Assembly: GCF_012272815.1 (NCBI RefSeq)
Contig: NZ_JAAWWL010000001.1
Location: 1,489,146 to 1,553,145, forward strand
Reading direction: 5' to 3'
Source of the DNA: Croceivirga thetidis
GTDB taxonomy: Bacteria > Bacteroidota > Bacteroidia > Flavobacteriales > Flavobacteriaceae
DNA: 64,000 nt
Under the pieces are notes generated by a model. The model was not told the origin of the DNA and did not search any database. It saw nothing but the letters and a program-made list of their open reading frames with translations. Every line of letters starts with the position of its first letter. Within the stretch, counting starts at the first letter, position 1. Shown here in pieces: positions 41,417 to 49,031 of this stretch. Both the position numbers and the translations under genes were made by a program.

Positions 41417-42112
41417 TCAATTCAACAAATATTTTTTGTAGTACAGATAAAGGTCTTCTGGACCTTGTCCTAAATAGTTCTTGAGATGTATCATGGCAAA
41501 ATGATACTGAACTTTTAACCAGCCCTTTTCGCGGTACTTTCTGGTTGAGGTGACAACTGGTTCTTTATGTATTTTGAATTGTGTTTCTGCATAAATTCTT
41601 CTAATGAACTCGCTATCCTCATAAATAAAATATGATTCGTCAAAACCACCCAGTTGATTGAATTTCTCCTTTGTAATGTATAGCGATTGGTCACCACCCC
41701 TGCATAATATATGATTGAACCTTGTAAGCCAAGCGAAAAAACGAAGCACAATATTTTTGGTGTCGAATTTCATGCGAAAACAGCCTGACTCAAAACCATA
41801 TTCAATTGCTTTTAAAATATGTGCATCAAAGTTCTTAGGTGGGAGGGTATCTGCGTGAAGAAAATACAATATGGGTGCCATTGCCAATTTGGCTCCAAAA
41901 TTCTGTTGTTTAGCTCTTCCTTTAGCACTCTTTAAAACTTTGACCCTGGTCTTGTTTGCAATAGTTTGAGTGGCATCTTTACTTCCGCCATCAACGACCA
42001 GTACTTCAAGTTTAGACGGATTTTTTGCCTGCTTATTAAGATGATCTATCAATGATTCAATAAACCGTTCTTCATTTAAGGTAGGTATAATTATGGTCAA
42101 ATCCGGATTCAC
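41417..42112 (-). CDS. TIGR04283-family glycosyltransferase (arsenosugar biosynthesis type)
   Basis: 231 residues of GT2 type: TIIIPTLNEERFIESLIDHL, VVDGGSKDATQ, KGRAKQQNFGAKLA and FLHADTLPPKNFD, the last two being specific to this subfamily. NCBI names the family arsenosugar biosynthesis glycosyltransferase because it accompanies the radical SAM enzyme ArsS. Here neither ArsS nor ArsM is in the window. It is downstream of the nucleoside phosphorylase with a 51-base gap on the same strand, after TIGR04282 and a rhodanese lipoprotein, which supports one functional set. Confidence 0.9.
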   Translation of the reverse strand: MNPDLTIIIPTLNEERFIESLIDHLNKQAKNPSKLEVLVVDGGSKDATQTIANKTRVKVLKSAKGRAKQQNFGAKLAMAPILYFLHADTLPPKNFDAHILKAIEYGFESGCFRMKFDTKNIVLRFFAWLTRFNHILCRGGDQSLYITKEKFNQLGGFDESYFIYEDSEFIRRIYAETQFKIHKEPVVTSTRKYREKGWLKVQYHFAMIHLKNYLGQGPEDLYLYYKKYLLN

Positions 42113-42163
42113 CTTAATGAAGTGGAGAAAATCTGCAAAAGCTTACAAGATTCTTTAAAGAAG

Positions 42164-42985
42164 TTATGCCCCCTCAATTAACTCCTTAAATAGCTGTATC
42201 ATTTTCGGTTCGGCCTTTCCAGCAATTTCAATGATTTCTTGAACATTAATGGGTTCAAGATTATCAGGGTCGCATTCATCAGTTAATACAGAAATGGCAA
42301 CAATAGGCAAGTTTAAGTGATTGGCAACTATGACTTCCGGAACTGTACTCATACCTACAGCGTCCGCTCCTAAAATCTTCAACATGCGATATTCAGCTTT
42401 GGTCTCCAATTGAGGCCCTACTACCGAGGCATAGACACCTTTTCTTAATACAATATTGTTCGCTTTTGCTATCGTTTCAATTTTTTGCCCCATTTCGGTG
42501 TCATAGGGTTCGCTCATATCCACAAAACGTTCACCGAATTCTGAAACATTTTTAAAGGCTAATGGAGAACCCCCTTGAAGATTGATGTGGTCTTCGATAA
42601 GCATGATGTCACCTTTTTTGAAATCCAAATTAATGGCGCCTGCCGCATTACTGATAAATAGTTTTTTTATCCCGAGGCCGTGTAGAACCCTGATTGGATA
42701 AGTGACATCTTTTAAATCATAGCCTTCATAGAGGTGAAATCGTCCTTGCATTACAGCAACTTTTTTACCTTGAAGTGTACCATAAATCAATTTCCCAGAG
42801 TGAAATTCAACTGTGGCCAATGGGAAGTAAGGAATTTGATGATAGTGCGCTACTATCTGGTCTTCGATTTCATTTACCAATTGCCCTAGACCGGTACCTA
42901 GAACGATGCCGATTTCAGGAGCCTCAAACCCCTTCTGTTTTAGAAAGTCTATGGATTCTTCGAGTTGCTTTTTGGTCATGTTCAC
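42164..42985 (-). CDS. Purine-nucleoside phosphorylase
   Basis: 273 residues of the trimeric PNP family: IGIVLGTGLGQLVNEI with the phosphate-binding Gly/Ser-type loop (the usual GSGLG Ser is Thr here), TVEFHSGKLIYG, MQGRFHLYEGY and FISNAAGAINLDFKKGD. The catalytic region TDECDPDNLEPI is near the C-terminus. It cleaves purine nucleosides with phosphate. Placed between the TIGR04282 and TIGR04283 genes, so it may also remove adenine from an adenosyl-linked intermediate of arsenosugar synthesis, a role I infer from context. One base separates its start from the TIGR04282 stop. Confidence 0.92.
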   Translation of the reverse strand: MNMTKKQLEESIDFLKQKGFEAPEIGIVLGTGLGQLVNEIEDQIVAHYHQIPYFPLATVEFHSGKLIYGTLQGKKVAVMQGRFHLYEGYDLKDVTYPIRVLHGLGIKKLFISNAAGAINLDFKKGDIMLIEDHINLQGGSPLAFKNVSEFGERFVDMSEPYDTEMGQKIETIAKANNIVLRKGVYASVVGPQLETKAEYRMLKILGADAVGMSTVPEVIVANHLNLPIVAISVLTDECDPDNLEPINVQEIIEIAGKAEPKMIQLFKELIEGA

Positions 42986-43600
42986 TTAGTTTTTAAAAAA
43001 TTTCTGAAAGGCAGGGACATCTTTTATGTCTTCAAAATAATCAACGTCGTTTCGCTCTGCAAGAAGTTCAAAACGTTCTTCTTCTAGATTTTTCAAGGTA
43101 TCCTTTAAAACGTTACCGGTTCCCCAAGCTTTATCAATAAACAAGTCTTCTTTAAAGGTTTTCATACCTAAAAGATAATAACCACCATCGATTGCTGGGC
43201 CCACGACAAAATCGGCTTTTTCTAGAGTTTCGAAGGCTCCTTGTAAATCGACTTGGCTTAAATCATACATATCACTCCCAATGATTATGATTTTTTTATA
43301 TCCTGCCTTGAATCCAGCTTTGAACGCATTAGCCATGCGTTCACCCAAATCAATTCCAGTCTGAAGTTTCTTTGAATAGATGTCATTGTCCCAAATATCA
43401 TTTTCCCAAATTTCTTCAGAATAATAGACTTCTTTTTCCACATCTAATTCCCTCGAAATCTTCACCGTGTGTTCCAAAAGGAATTTATATATCTCTAATG
43501 CAGTTTCCTTGCCTACCGCAGCGGCCAAACGAGTCTTGCATCGACCAAGTTCAGGGTTTCTTGTGAAAATTAATAGAAGATTTTCGGTAGTGGCTTTCAA
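42986..43600 (-). CDS. TIGR04282-family glycosyltransferase-like protein (arsenosugar biosynthesis type)
   Basis: 204 residues. It has the nucleotidyl-/glycosyltransferase motif LLLIFTRNPELGRCKTRLAA at the N-terminus, typical of the DUF2064/TIGR04282 family (also known as rSAM/selenodomain-associated transferase 1), followed by GIDLGERMANAFKAGF, IIIGSDMYDLSQ and VGPAIDGGYYLLG. NCBI names it an arsenosugar biosynthesis glycosyltransferase. It immediately precedes the PNP gene (1-base spacing) and follows the rhodanese gene. No missing motif. Confidence 0.9.
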   Translation of the reverse strand: MKATTENLLLIFTRNPELGRCKTRLAAAVGKETALEIYKFLLEHTVKISRELDVEKEVYYSEEIWENDIWDNDIYSKKLQTGIDLGERMANAFKAGFKAGYKKIIIIGSDMYDLSQVDLQGAFETLEKADFVVGPAIDGGYYLLGMKTFKEDLFIDKAWGTGNVLKDTLKNLEEERFELLAERNDVDYFEDIKDVPAFQKFFKN

Positions 43601-43617
43601 GTGTTAACTTTTATGAA

Positions 43618-44103
43618 TCAATATACGATTTGACCTTGTCTCAACAGTTTACTCCACTGTTTGTTGTAGCCATGTATTTTCTTAGTGGTACCGACAGAGT
43701 CAATTAAAGAGTTGCCTGCATTTGTCCATTCAAAAATACCTCCATATAAATTTTTTACCTCGGTATAACCAGCTTCAAGCAGCTTTTCTGCGATATCTTC
43801 TGACCTAACCCCTATGGAGCAGTAAACAACTATTGGAGTAGTCTTATCCGGAAATCTCTCTTCAATCGATTCGATATCGAATTTTTTGTAGCCCACCCAT
43901 GTAGCGTTTTCGATATGACTTACTTGATACTCTTCCAATTTTCTGGAGTCAAAAAGAACGGCTTCATCCTTTTTTAAATCTTCTACGAAAGTATATTCCA
44001 CAGAATTAGTGTTGTATTTAGATAAGGCCGCTTCGATACTTTTTTGCGGCAGGCATGACTGTGAAAGAAATAATAGTGGTAGAAAAAGTATCGAAAGTCT
44101 CAT
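43618..44103 (-). CDS. Rhodanese-domain lipoprotein
   Basis: 161 residues. A lipoprotein signal (LFLPLLFLSQSC) precedes a single rhodanese domain with the acid-rich start VLFDSRKLEEYQVSHIENA and the active-site loop VVYCSIGVRSEDIA (catalytic Cys present). The CSIGVRS loop has six residues, the sulfurtransferase length. Sulfur transfer from the envelope side is the usual inference. It heads the TIGR04282-PNP-TIGR04283 run, with 17 bases to the next gene, as rhodaneses often do in Flavobacteriia arsenosugar loci. Confidence 0.88.
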   Translation of the reverse strand: MRLSILFLPLLFLSQSCLPQKSIEAALSKYNTNSVEYTFVEDLKKDEAVLFDSRKLEEYQVSHIENATWVGYKKFDIESIEERFPDKTTPIVVYCSIGVRSEDIAEKLLEAGYTEVKNLYGGIFEWTNAGNSLIDSVGTTKKIHGYNKQWSKLLRQGQIVY

Positions 44104-44186
44104 AAATTCAAAGCAAGTTCAAAGGTAGTATTTAATATAAATTAGGACCTAGAAATGGTATCTTTAAAGGAAATATTTAGTTCGAT

Positions 44187-45737
44187 ATGTTACCAAGAAC
44201 ATTACAGTTATTAGTGCTTTTTCTTCTGTGCTCATGTATTCGTCAATCGGGGAAAACTTTAGAAGTAGTCGAAACTAAGGTTTATGCTGAGAAATACAGA
44301 CCACAATACCATTTTTCGCCGCCTACCGGATGGATGAACGACCCGAACGGATTGGTCTACCATGATGGATTGTACCATTTATTTTATCAATATTACCCGC
44401 ATGCCACAGTTTGGGGGCCAATGCATTGGGGACATGCTGTGAGTTCTGATTTAATCAATTGGGATAACAAGCCAATTGCGTTATACCCCGATAAAAATGG
44501 ATTTATTTTTTCAGGTAGTGCTGTGGTTGATAAGAACAATACGTCGGGTTTTGGAACTCACGGAAAAATACCTTTGGTCGCTATATTCACTTATCATGAT
44601 ATGGAGGGAGAAAAGTCAGGAAGGTCCGACTTTCAAACCCAAGGAATTGCCTTTAGCCTGGACAATGGTGAAACTTGGGAAAAATATGAAGGTAATCCGG
44701 TCATAGGCAATGTAGATACCAAAGATTTGAGGGACCCAAAGGTCTTTTGGCATGAAGGCACAGAAAGTTGGATAATGGCTTTGGTTGCAGGTGACCATGC
44801 AAAATTCTACCGATCAAAGAATCTGAAAGAATGGGATAATATCAGTGATTTTGGGCAAAATCAAGGTGCCCATGGAGGCGTTTGGGAGTGTCCTGATTTA
44901 TTCCCTTTAAAGGTTGAAGGTACAGATGAAGAGAAGTGGGTATTGATAATCAGTATCGGAAATGGAGCACCAAATGGGGGCAGTGGTACACAGTACTTTG
45001 TTGGTGATTTTGATGGGACCACCTTTTCTTCAGAACAAAAGGAATACAAATGGCTTGATTGGGGTACCGATAATTATGCTGGGGTTACCTATAATGATAC
45101 ACCAGATGGTCAGCGAAAATTTATTGGTTGGATGAGTAATTGGCAATATGCTTTGAAAACGCCAACTTCAACCTGGCGAAGCGCCATGACGTTACCTCGA
45201 AATCTTGGCCTAAAAAAAATTGAAGGGGAATATGTATTGGTTAACTATCCGGTTCAAGCCATAAATGCAATTATTTCAGATACTTCCACGGAATCTTTTG
45301 AATTGGAAGCGAGTGAGAAAAAAATATGGGCCAATACTACCCTCAGCCAGTCGAAGGTCTCGCTATCCTTACCTAAAAAAGACTTTGTGGTTTCATTTTC
45401 AAATGACGGTGGAGAAGAGTTCCGATTGATTTTTGATTCAGCTTCAAATTTGGTGATGTTGGATAGAACCACAGCAGGGCAAGATGATTTTAACTATCAA
45501 TTCGGGAATAAGTTGCATTACATGATTTTGGACGATAAGACCAGTGAATCCATGAAACTTGAATTCTTCATCGATAACGCGTCATGCGAACTATTTATAA
45601 ATGATGGGGAAAATGTCATGACCTCACAATTTTTTCCTTCGGAAGGATTTTCAAAATTCTCAATTGAAAATATGGCTGATGAGACGATAGTTGTTTCAGA
45701 TTTTGCAATCGCTGAGGTAAAAGGTATCTGGAAATGA
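44187..45737 (+). CDS. GH32 glycoside hydrolase lipoprotein (levanase/fructosidase-like)
   Basis: 516 residues with a lipoprotein signal (LLVLFLLCSC). The five-bladed propeller of GH32 is clear: nucleophile Asp52 in GWMNDPNGL, transition-state Asp183 in DLRDPKVFWH and acid/base Glu234 in VWECPDLFP. The C-terminal beta-sandwich (about 370-516) is present. It should release fructose from fructans or sucrose at the cell surface or periplasm. No SusCD pair or fructokinase is adjacent, so its pathway partners lie elsewhere. The DoxX-like gene starts 7 bases after its stop. Confidence 0.92.
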   Translation: MLPRTLQLLVLFLLCSCIRQSGKTLEVVETKVYAEKYRPQYHFSPPTGWMNDPNGLVYHDGLYHLFYQYYPHATVWGPMHWGHAVSSDLINWDNKPIALYPDKNGFIFSGSAVVDKNNTSGFGTHGKIPLVAIFTYHDMEGEKSGRSDFQTQGIAFSLDNGETWEKYEGNPVIGNVDTKDLRDPKVFWHEGTESWIMALVAGDHAKFYRSKNLKEWDNISDFGQNQGAHGGVWECPDLFPLKVEGTDEEKWVLIISIGNGAPNGGSGTQYFVGDFDGTTFSSEQKEYKWLDWGTDNYAGVTYNDTPDGQRKFIGWMSNWQYALKTPTSTWRSAMTLPRNLGLKKIEGEYVLVNYPVQAINAIISDTSTESFELEASEKKIWANTTLSQSKVSLSLPKKDFVVSFSNDGGEEFRLIFDSASNLVMLDRTTAGQDDFNYQFGNKLHYMILDDKTSESMKLEFFIDNASCELFINDGENVMTSQFFPSEGFSKFSIENMADETIVVSDFAIAEVKGIWK

Positions 45738-45744
45738 TTTAATT

Positions 45745-46197
45745 ATGGATTTTGAAGAGATAGACCAGCGAATTGCCAAGATTATGCGCAGGTGGGGCCT
45801 TCCGGCCGTACGTATTTCATTCGCAATAATTTTTTTCTGGTTCGGTATTTTAAAACCCTTGGGCCTTTCAGCTGCTGAGGGCCTTTTAAAAAAGACCGTG
45901 GCATGGTTGCCATTTGGTGAACCCGAGCTATGGTTGCAACTAATTGGTTGGTGGGAAGTGGTGATAGGGGTTGCTTTTCTATTCAGAAAAACCACAAGAA
46001 TTGCAATAGCTTTACTTTTTCTGCAAATGGTGGGCACTTTTATGCCTTTGTTCTTTCTACCTGAGGTTACCTTTCAGAAGGGCAGTTATTTATTACCCAC
46101 CTTAGAAGGGCAATACATCATAAAAAATGTGATGATAATTTCTGCTGCACTTATTGTGGGTGGTACATTTTACAGATCAAGAAGCAATAAGACATAA
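45745..46197 (+). CDS. DoxX-like small membrane protein
   Basis: 150 residues with four hydrophobic helices: about 19-38 (AVRISFAIIFFWFGILKPLG), 60-79 (LIGWWEVVIGVAFLF), 84-101 and 124-141. Topology and the FFWFGILKPLG motif resemble DoxX/DUF417-type proteins. The role is unknown; family members have been linked to redox or stress complexes. It begins 7 bases after the GH32 gene, but no functional link is obvious. A strong hairpin terminator overlaps its stop. Confidence 0.72.
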   Translation: MDFEEIDQRIAKIMRRWGLPAVRISFAIIFFWFGILKPLGLSAAEGLLKKTVAWLPFGEPELWLQLIGWWEVVIGVAFLFRKTTRIAIALLFLQMVGTFMPLFFLPEVTFQKGSYLLPTLEGQYIIKNVMIISAALIVGGTFYRSRSNKT

Positions 46198-46225
46198 AAA
46201 AAGCCCCAAAACCGGGGCTTTTTTT
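46196..46225. terminator. Bidirectional rho-independent terminator
   Basis: A perfect 12-bp stem (seven A then GCCCC, paired with GGGGC then seven T) around a six-base AAAACC loop sits between convergent genes. The A-run and T-run give a poly-U tail in both directions. Confidence 0.95.
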
Positions 46226-46451
46226 AAGCTAAAGGATTACCCTTTAAACGTTTTTCAATCTTCTTCTTCTTCTCTGTCAATCGTTTCATGACATCCATAA
46301 GAGAAGAATCTTTGGTTTGTTTATAAATTTCATTGATTGAAAGAATCAATTGTTTTGCTTCGCGCGAAGCCGCAACACGGTCGCTAGTAGACATGTGACT
46401 CAGCGTTCGTCCTTCAAACTCTGCTGCTAATTTTAGCAAATCTTCAGCCAT
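46224..46451 (-). CDS. Small conserved helical protein
   Basis: 75 residues, entirely helical and charged, no signal peptide or membrane helix. The N-terminal MAEDLLKLAAEFEGRTLSHM and central SREAKQLILSINEIYKQT suggest a helical hairpin; the C-terminus is Lys-rich. I do not recognise a named family. It has its own terminator and a 124-base upstream spacer, so it looks like a monocistronic gene. Confidence 0.65.
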   Translation of the reverse strand: MAEDLLKLAAEFEGRTLSHMSTSDRVAASREAKQLILSINEIYKQTKDSSLMDVMKRLTEKKKKIEKRLKGNPLA

Positions 46452-46575
46452 TTTTATTTCTAAATTAAATACTTATAAATTTTCAGCCGCCATAATACGA
46501 TAAATTGATAATATGGCAACAAAGGAAAGTTCTATTTAGGATTTTTTTATGAATGTTCCAAACTTTATCCTGAAA

Positions 46576-47868
46576 TTATTCTTCAGGGCTAAATTTAAGT
46601 TTGGTGATGCCGTCTGCCATCGCCTCTAAATCAATGCCTAAAACCTCTCTATTTACTTGTAAAACTTCGGTTTTCAAATCAGTTGGTAGGGCTTCAAAAC
46701 CATACTTTGCGCCAAGAATCATTCCAGCGATGGCTGCAACAGTATCGTTATCCCTACCATAGTTGACAATAAACTGCATGCACTGCTCAAAATTTCCACT
46801 GGAATAAACGAGCGAAGTAATTAGAATTTGCCAGATTTCGCCAGCATGAAAAGCAATTTCTTTTTCGTTTTCTTCCAAAAACTCAAAAATCTTGTTCTCA
46901 AGTACCCATTGTTTTTTGCTATTAGGAAAGCCATCAGGAATCCTTGTCGTATCAGTTTGCATAAAAGTGCTATCAAACATGGCTTGTCGTTTTAACGCCA
47001 GTACTTGATTAATTGAGGCGTCGGCTGTATTGAGTGCAATTCTTCCAACAAGCCGACTATTTTGATAACCGACAGGGTCTACGAAGTTTATCGTAGAAAG
47101 AATCGAATCTAGGTCTGAAGTTCGTAAAGCTACATGGGTCATGGCCGAAACCAAAGCTGAAATGTCCTTGGCGTAGCCAATATCAAATAACGCATGTTCA
47201 TAGGCCAATTCATAAGCCTCTTCAGGAGTTTCAGCTATTAATCCGAACATTGGGGTATAGAGTTGCCCTGCACACGACATTTCGCCTCCATAAAAACGAT
47301 TTAGCGCTTTCTGGTAAGAACTATCTCCTTCGTTGTAAGCCAAAGAAACCCGGGCCCATTCTTTAATCCAATCTACTTTTTCGACAGTTTCATCAAAAAC
47401 ATCGGTACTCTTCAATACTTGTGCGTCTTGAAGTTTGGTTACCTCTTGTTGGTAATAATCAAGAATGAAATTGTTAAAACTATTTGGTTGTATTTTTTCC
47501 TTTTTAAAATATTCTGTCATCAATAACTTCCAGCGAGTGTCGTCTGTTGTGGAGCCATCTGGTAGGTTGTTATCCCAAGTGCCCTCTGGTGATTGCGGTC
47601 GTAGCGCGGGGGTAAGCCCAGTGATGTAGCCATATTTTAATTGAATGGCATCCCGGTGCCACATTTCGGTAGAAGCACCCATTGCATCGCCAATTGCCGA
47701 GCCAACAAGCGCCCCAAGTACTTTGTTATGGTAATCTTCTTTGCTAAGTTCCGAAGATTGAATAATGTAAACAGTTTCTAGGGGTTTGGGTAAATTAACC
47801 GAAGTCCTTTTGTGGTCTGTGCACCCCAGAATAAGAATTCCAATAATAAGAAAGAGAAGCTTTTTCAT
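46576..47868 (-). CDS. ADP-ribosylglycohydrolase (DraG/ARH-family) lipoprotein
   Basis: 430 residues. The N-terminus LLFLIIGILILGC is a lipoprotein signal, unusual for this mostly cytoplasmic family. The ADP-ribosylglycohydrolase fold is marked by GALVGSAIGDAMGASTEMW, the metal site STTDDTRW and the C-terminal RDNDTVAAIAGMILGAKYG. These Asp residues bind the two magnesium ions, so the protein looks active. Substrate (protein or small-molecule ADP-ribose) is unknown. Its start overlaps the stop of a kinase gene by four bases, so the two are coupled. Confidence 0.9.
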   Translation of the reverse strand: MKKLLFLIIGILILGCTDHKRTSVNLPKPLETVYIIQSSELSKEDYHNKVLGALVGSAIGDAMGASTEMWHRDAIQLKYGYITGLTPALRPQSPEGTWDNNLPDGSTTDDTRWKLLMTEYFKKEKIQPNSFNNFILDYYQQEVTKLQDAQVLKSTDVFDETVEKVDWIKEWARVSLAYNEGDSSYQKALNRFYGGEMSCAGQLYTPMFGLIAETPEEAYELAYEHALFDIGYAKDISALVSAMTHVALRTSDLDSILSTINFVDPVGYQNSRLVGRIALNTADASINQVLALKRQAMFDSTFMQTDTTRIPDGFPNSKKQWVLENKIFEFLEENEKEIAFHAGEIWQILITSLVYSSGNFEQCMQFIVNYGRDNDTVAAIAGMILGAKYGFEALPTDLKTEVLQVNREVLGIDLEAMADGITKLKFSPEE

Positions 47869-48884
47869 GACAGTACAAGTTTTTGGGCCAAATCAAGTAA
47901 ACCCTCCTTTTCTTTCAAACTCCTTTGAAGAGGTAATTGGGCAAGGCCAATCAGACGTCTTAAAATTTCAATTCCAGCGATTTGGCTTGTGAGTTCCCAG
48001 GAGGCACTGCCCTGATATTCATTAAAGATTTCCTTTAGAATGCCAAGGTCGCCAGTGGCCAAAATTAGGTGTGCTGCCATAACACCGAGGTCGAATTCAG
48101 AAAATCCTACGAAACTAAACTCAGGGTCGAGAACATAGAGTTGCTTTTGGTTTTCCATCCAACTACCTGGGTAGTAATCTCCATGAAGTAAAGTATTACC
48201 CTGAGAAAGGTAGCGTAGGCCGATTTCATCAATCTTTCGCTTCAATTCCCTATTATTTTTAATTGGTAATGAAAGTTCCTGTAGTCCACTTTGTACATCA
48301 TCCAAATTAAAACCATTGTCTTGTACAAACGGCAAAACAAATATGTGTTGATGGTTCAACTCCCGTAATTTCAGGTTTTTGGGCTGTTCGGGATTTGGTA
48401 TTACGGAATGAATCCCTGAAAGTATTTGGACAAGGCTTTTAAGGGTATTCTTATCAATTTGTTTTTTTGAATACATCTGGGTTAAATCCTCTATTTGTCC
48501 TAAATCCTCAAATAGCAAAAGAAAGTTTTCGGCATCGGTATGCAGTACTTTCGGAAAGTGCTTTGATACACTGCTGTCAGCTAATCTCGAATAGAATATA
48601 TTTTCTACCATGATTCGGTCAAGAGGAGCCGGAATTTGTGGATATTTCTGAACGTAATCCCGAGACTGTTTTAAAATATAGGAATTGGTATTGGTTTTAA
48701 TGCGAATGACCACGTTCATATTGCCTTCACCGGGTTTTTGAAGTCCAATTACATTTTCATTCTCCCGTATTAGGCCAACACTTTTTAAATAGGAGTCGAA
48801 TTCTTCAAATGAGGTTTCAAAATCGAAGTGTATCACTGGCTTTTTTCTACAATATAAGAGGAATGTGTAAAATGAAAAACCCAA
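47865..48884 (-). CDS. APH-family small-molecule kinase (methylthioribose-kinase-like)
   Basis: 339 residues from ATG 48884; an alternative GTG at 48836 would remove a 16-residue hydrophobic leader. The kinase core shows LQKPGEGNMNVVIRIK (nucleotide loop), SYILKQSR (Lys), the catalytic HGDYYPGSW and the metal-binding LDPEFSFVGFSEFDLG. GEGNMN and these spacings resemble S-methyl-5-thioribose kinase and other aminoglycoside-phosphotransferase-fold sugar kinases. No methionine-salvage gene is nearby, so the substrate is open; a ribose-like product of the ADP-ribosylglycohydrolase is a tempting alternative. Confidence 0.78.
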   Translation of the reverse strand: MGFSFYTFLLYCRKKPVIHFDFETSFEEFDSYLKSVGLIRENENVIGLQKPGEGNMNVVIRIKTNTNSYILKQSRDYVQKYPQIPAPLDRIMVENIFYSRLADSSVSKHFPKVLHTDAENFLLLFEDLGQIEDLTQMYSKKQIDKNTLKSLVQILSGIHSVIPNPEQPKNLKLRELNHQHIFVLPFVQDNGFNLDDVQSGLQELSLPIKNNRELKRKIDEIGLRYLSQGNTLLHGDYYPGSWMENQKQLYVLDPEFSFVGFSEFDLGVMAAHLILATGDLGILKEIFNEYQGSASWELTSQIAGIEILRRLIGLAQLPLQRSLKEKEGLLDLAQKLVLS

Positions 48885-49031
48885 TAAATATGGACCCTTT
48901 AATCATATTACTAATTGAGGATATCAATTGTAGTAATTTAATCATTCTCAATTCAGTCTTACAGTAAAGATTTGTTTGCAGAAACCTTTTCCAAATGAAT
49001 AAAAGCAATAAAAAATTCTATCCGAATAATC

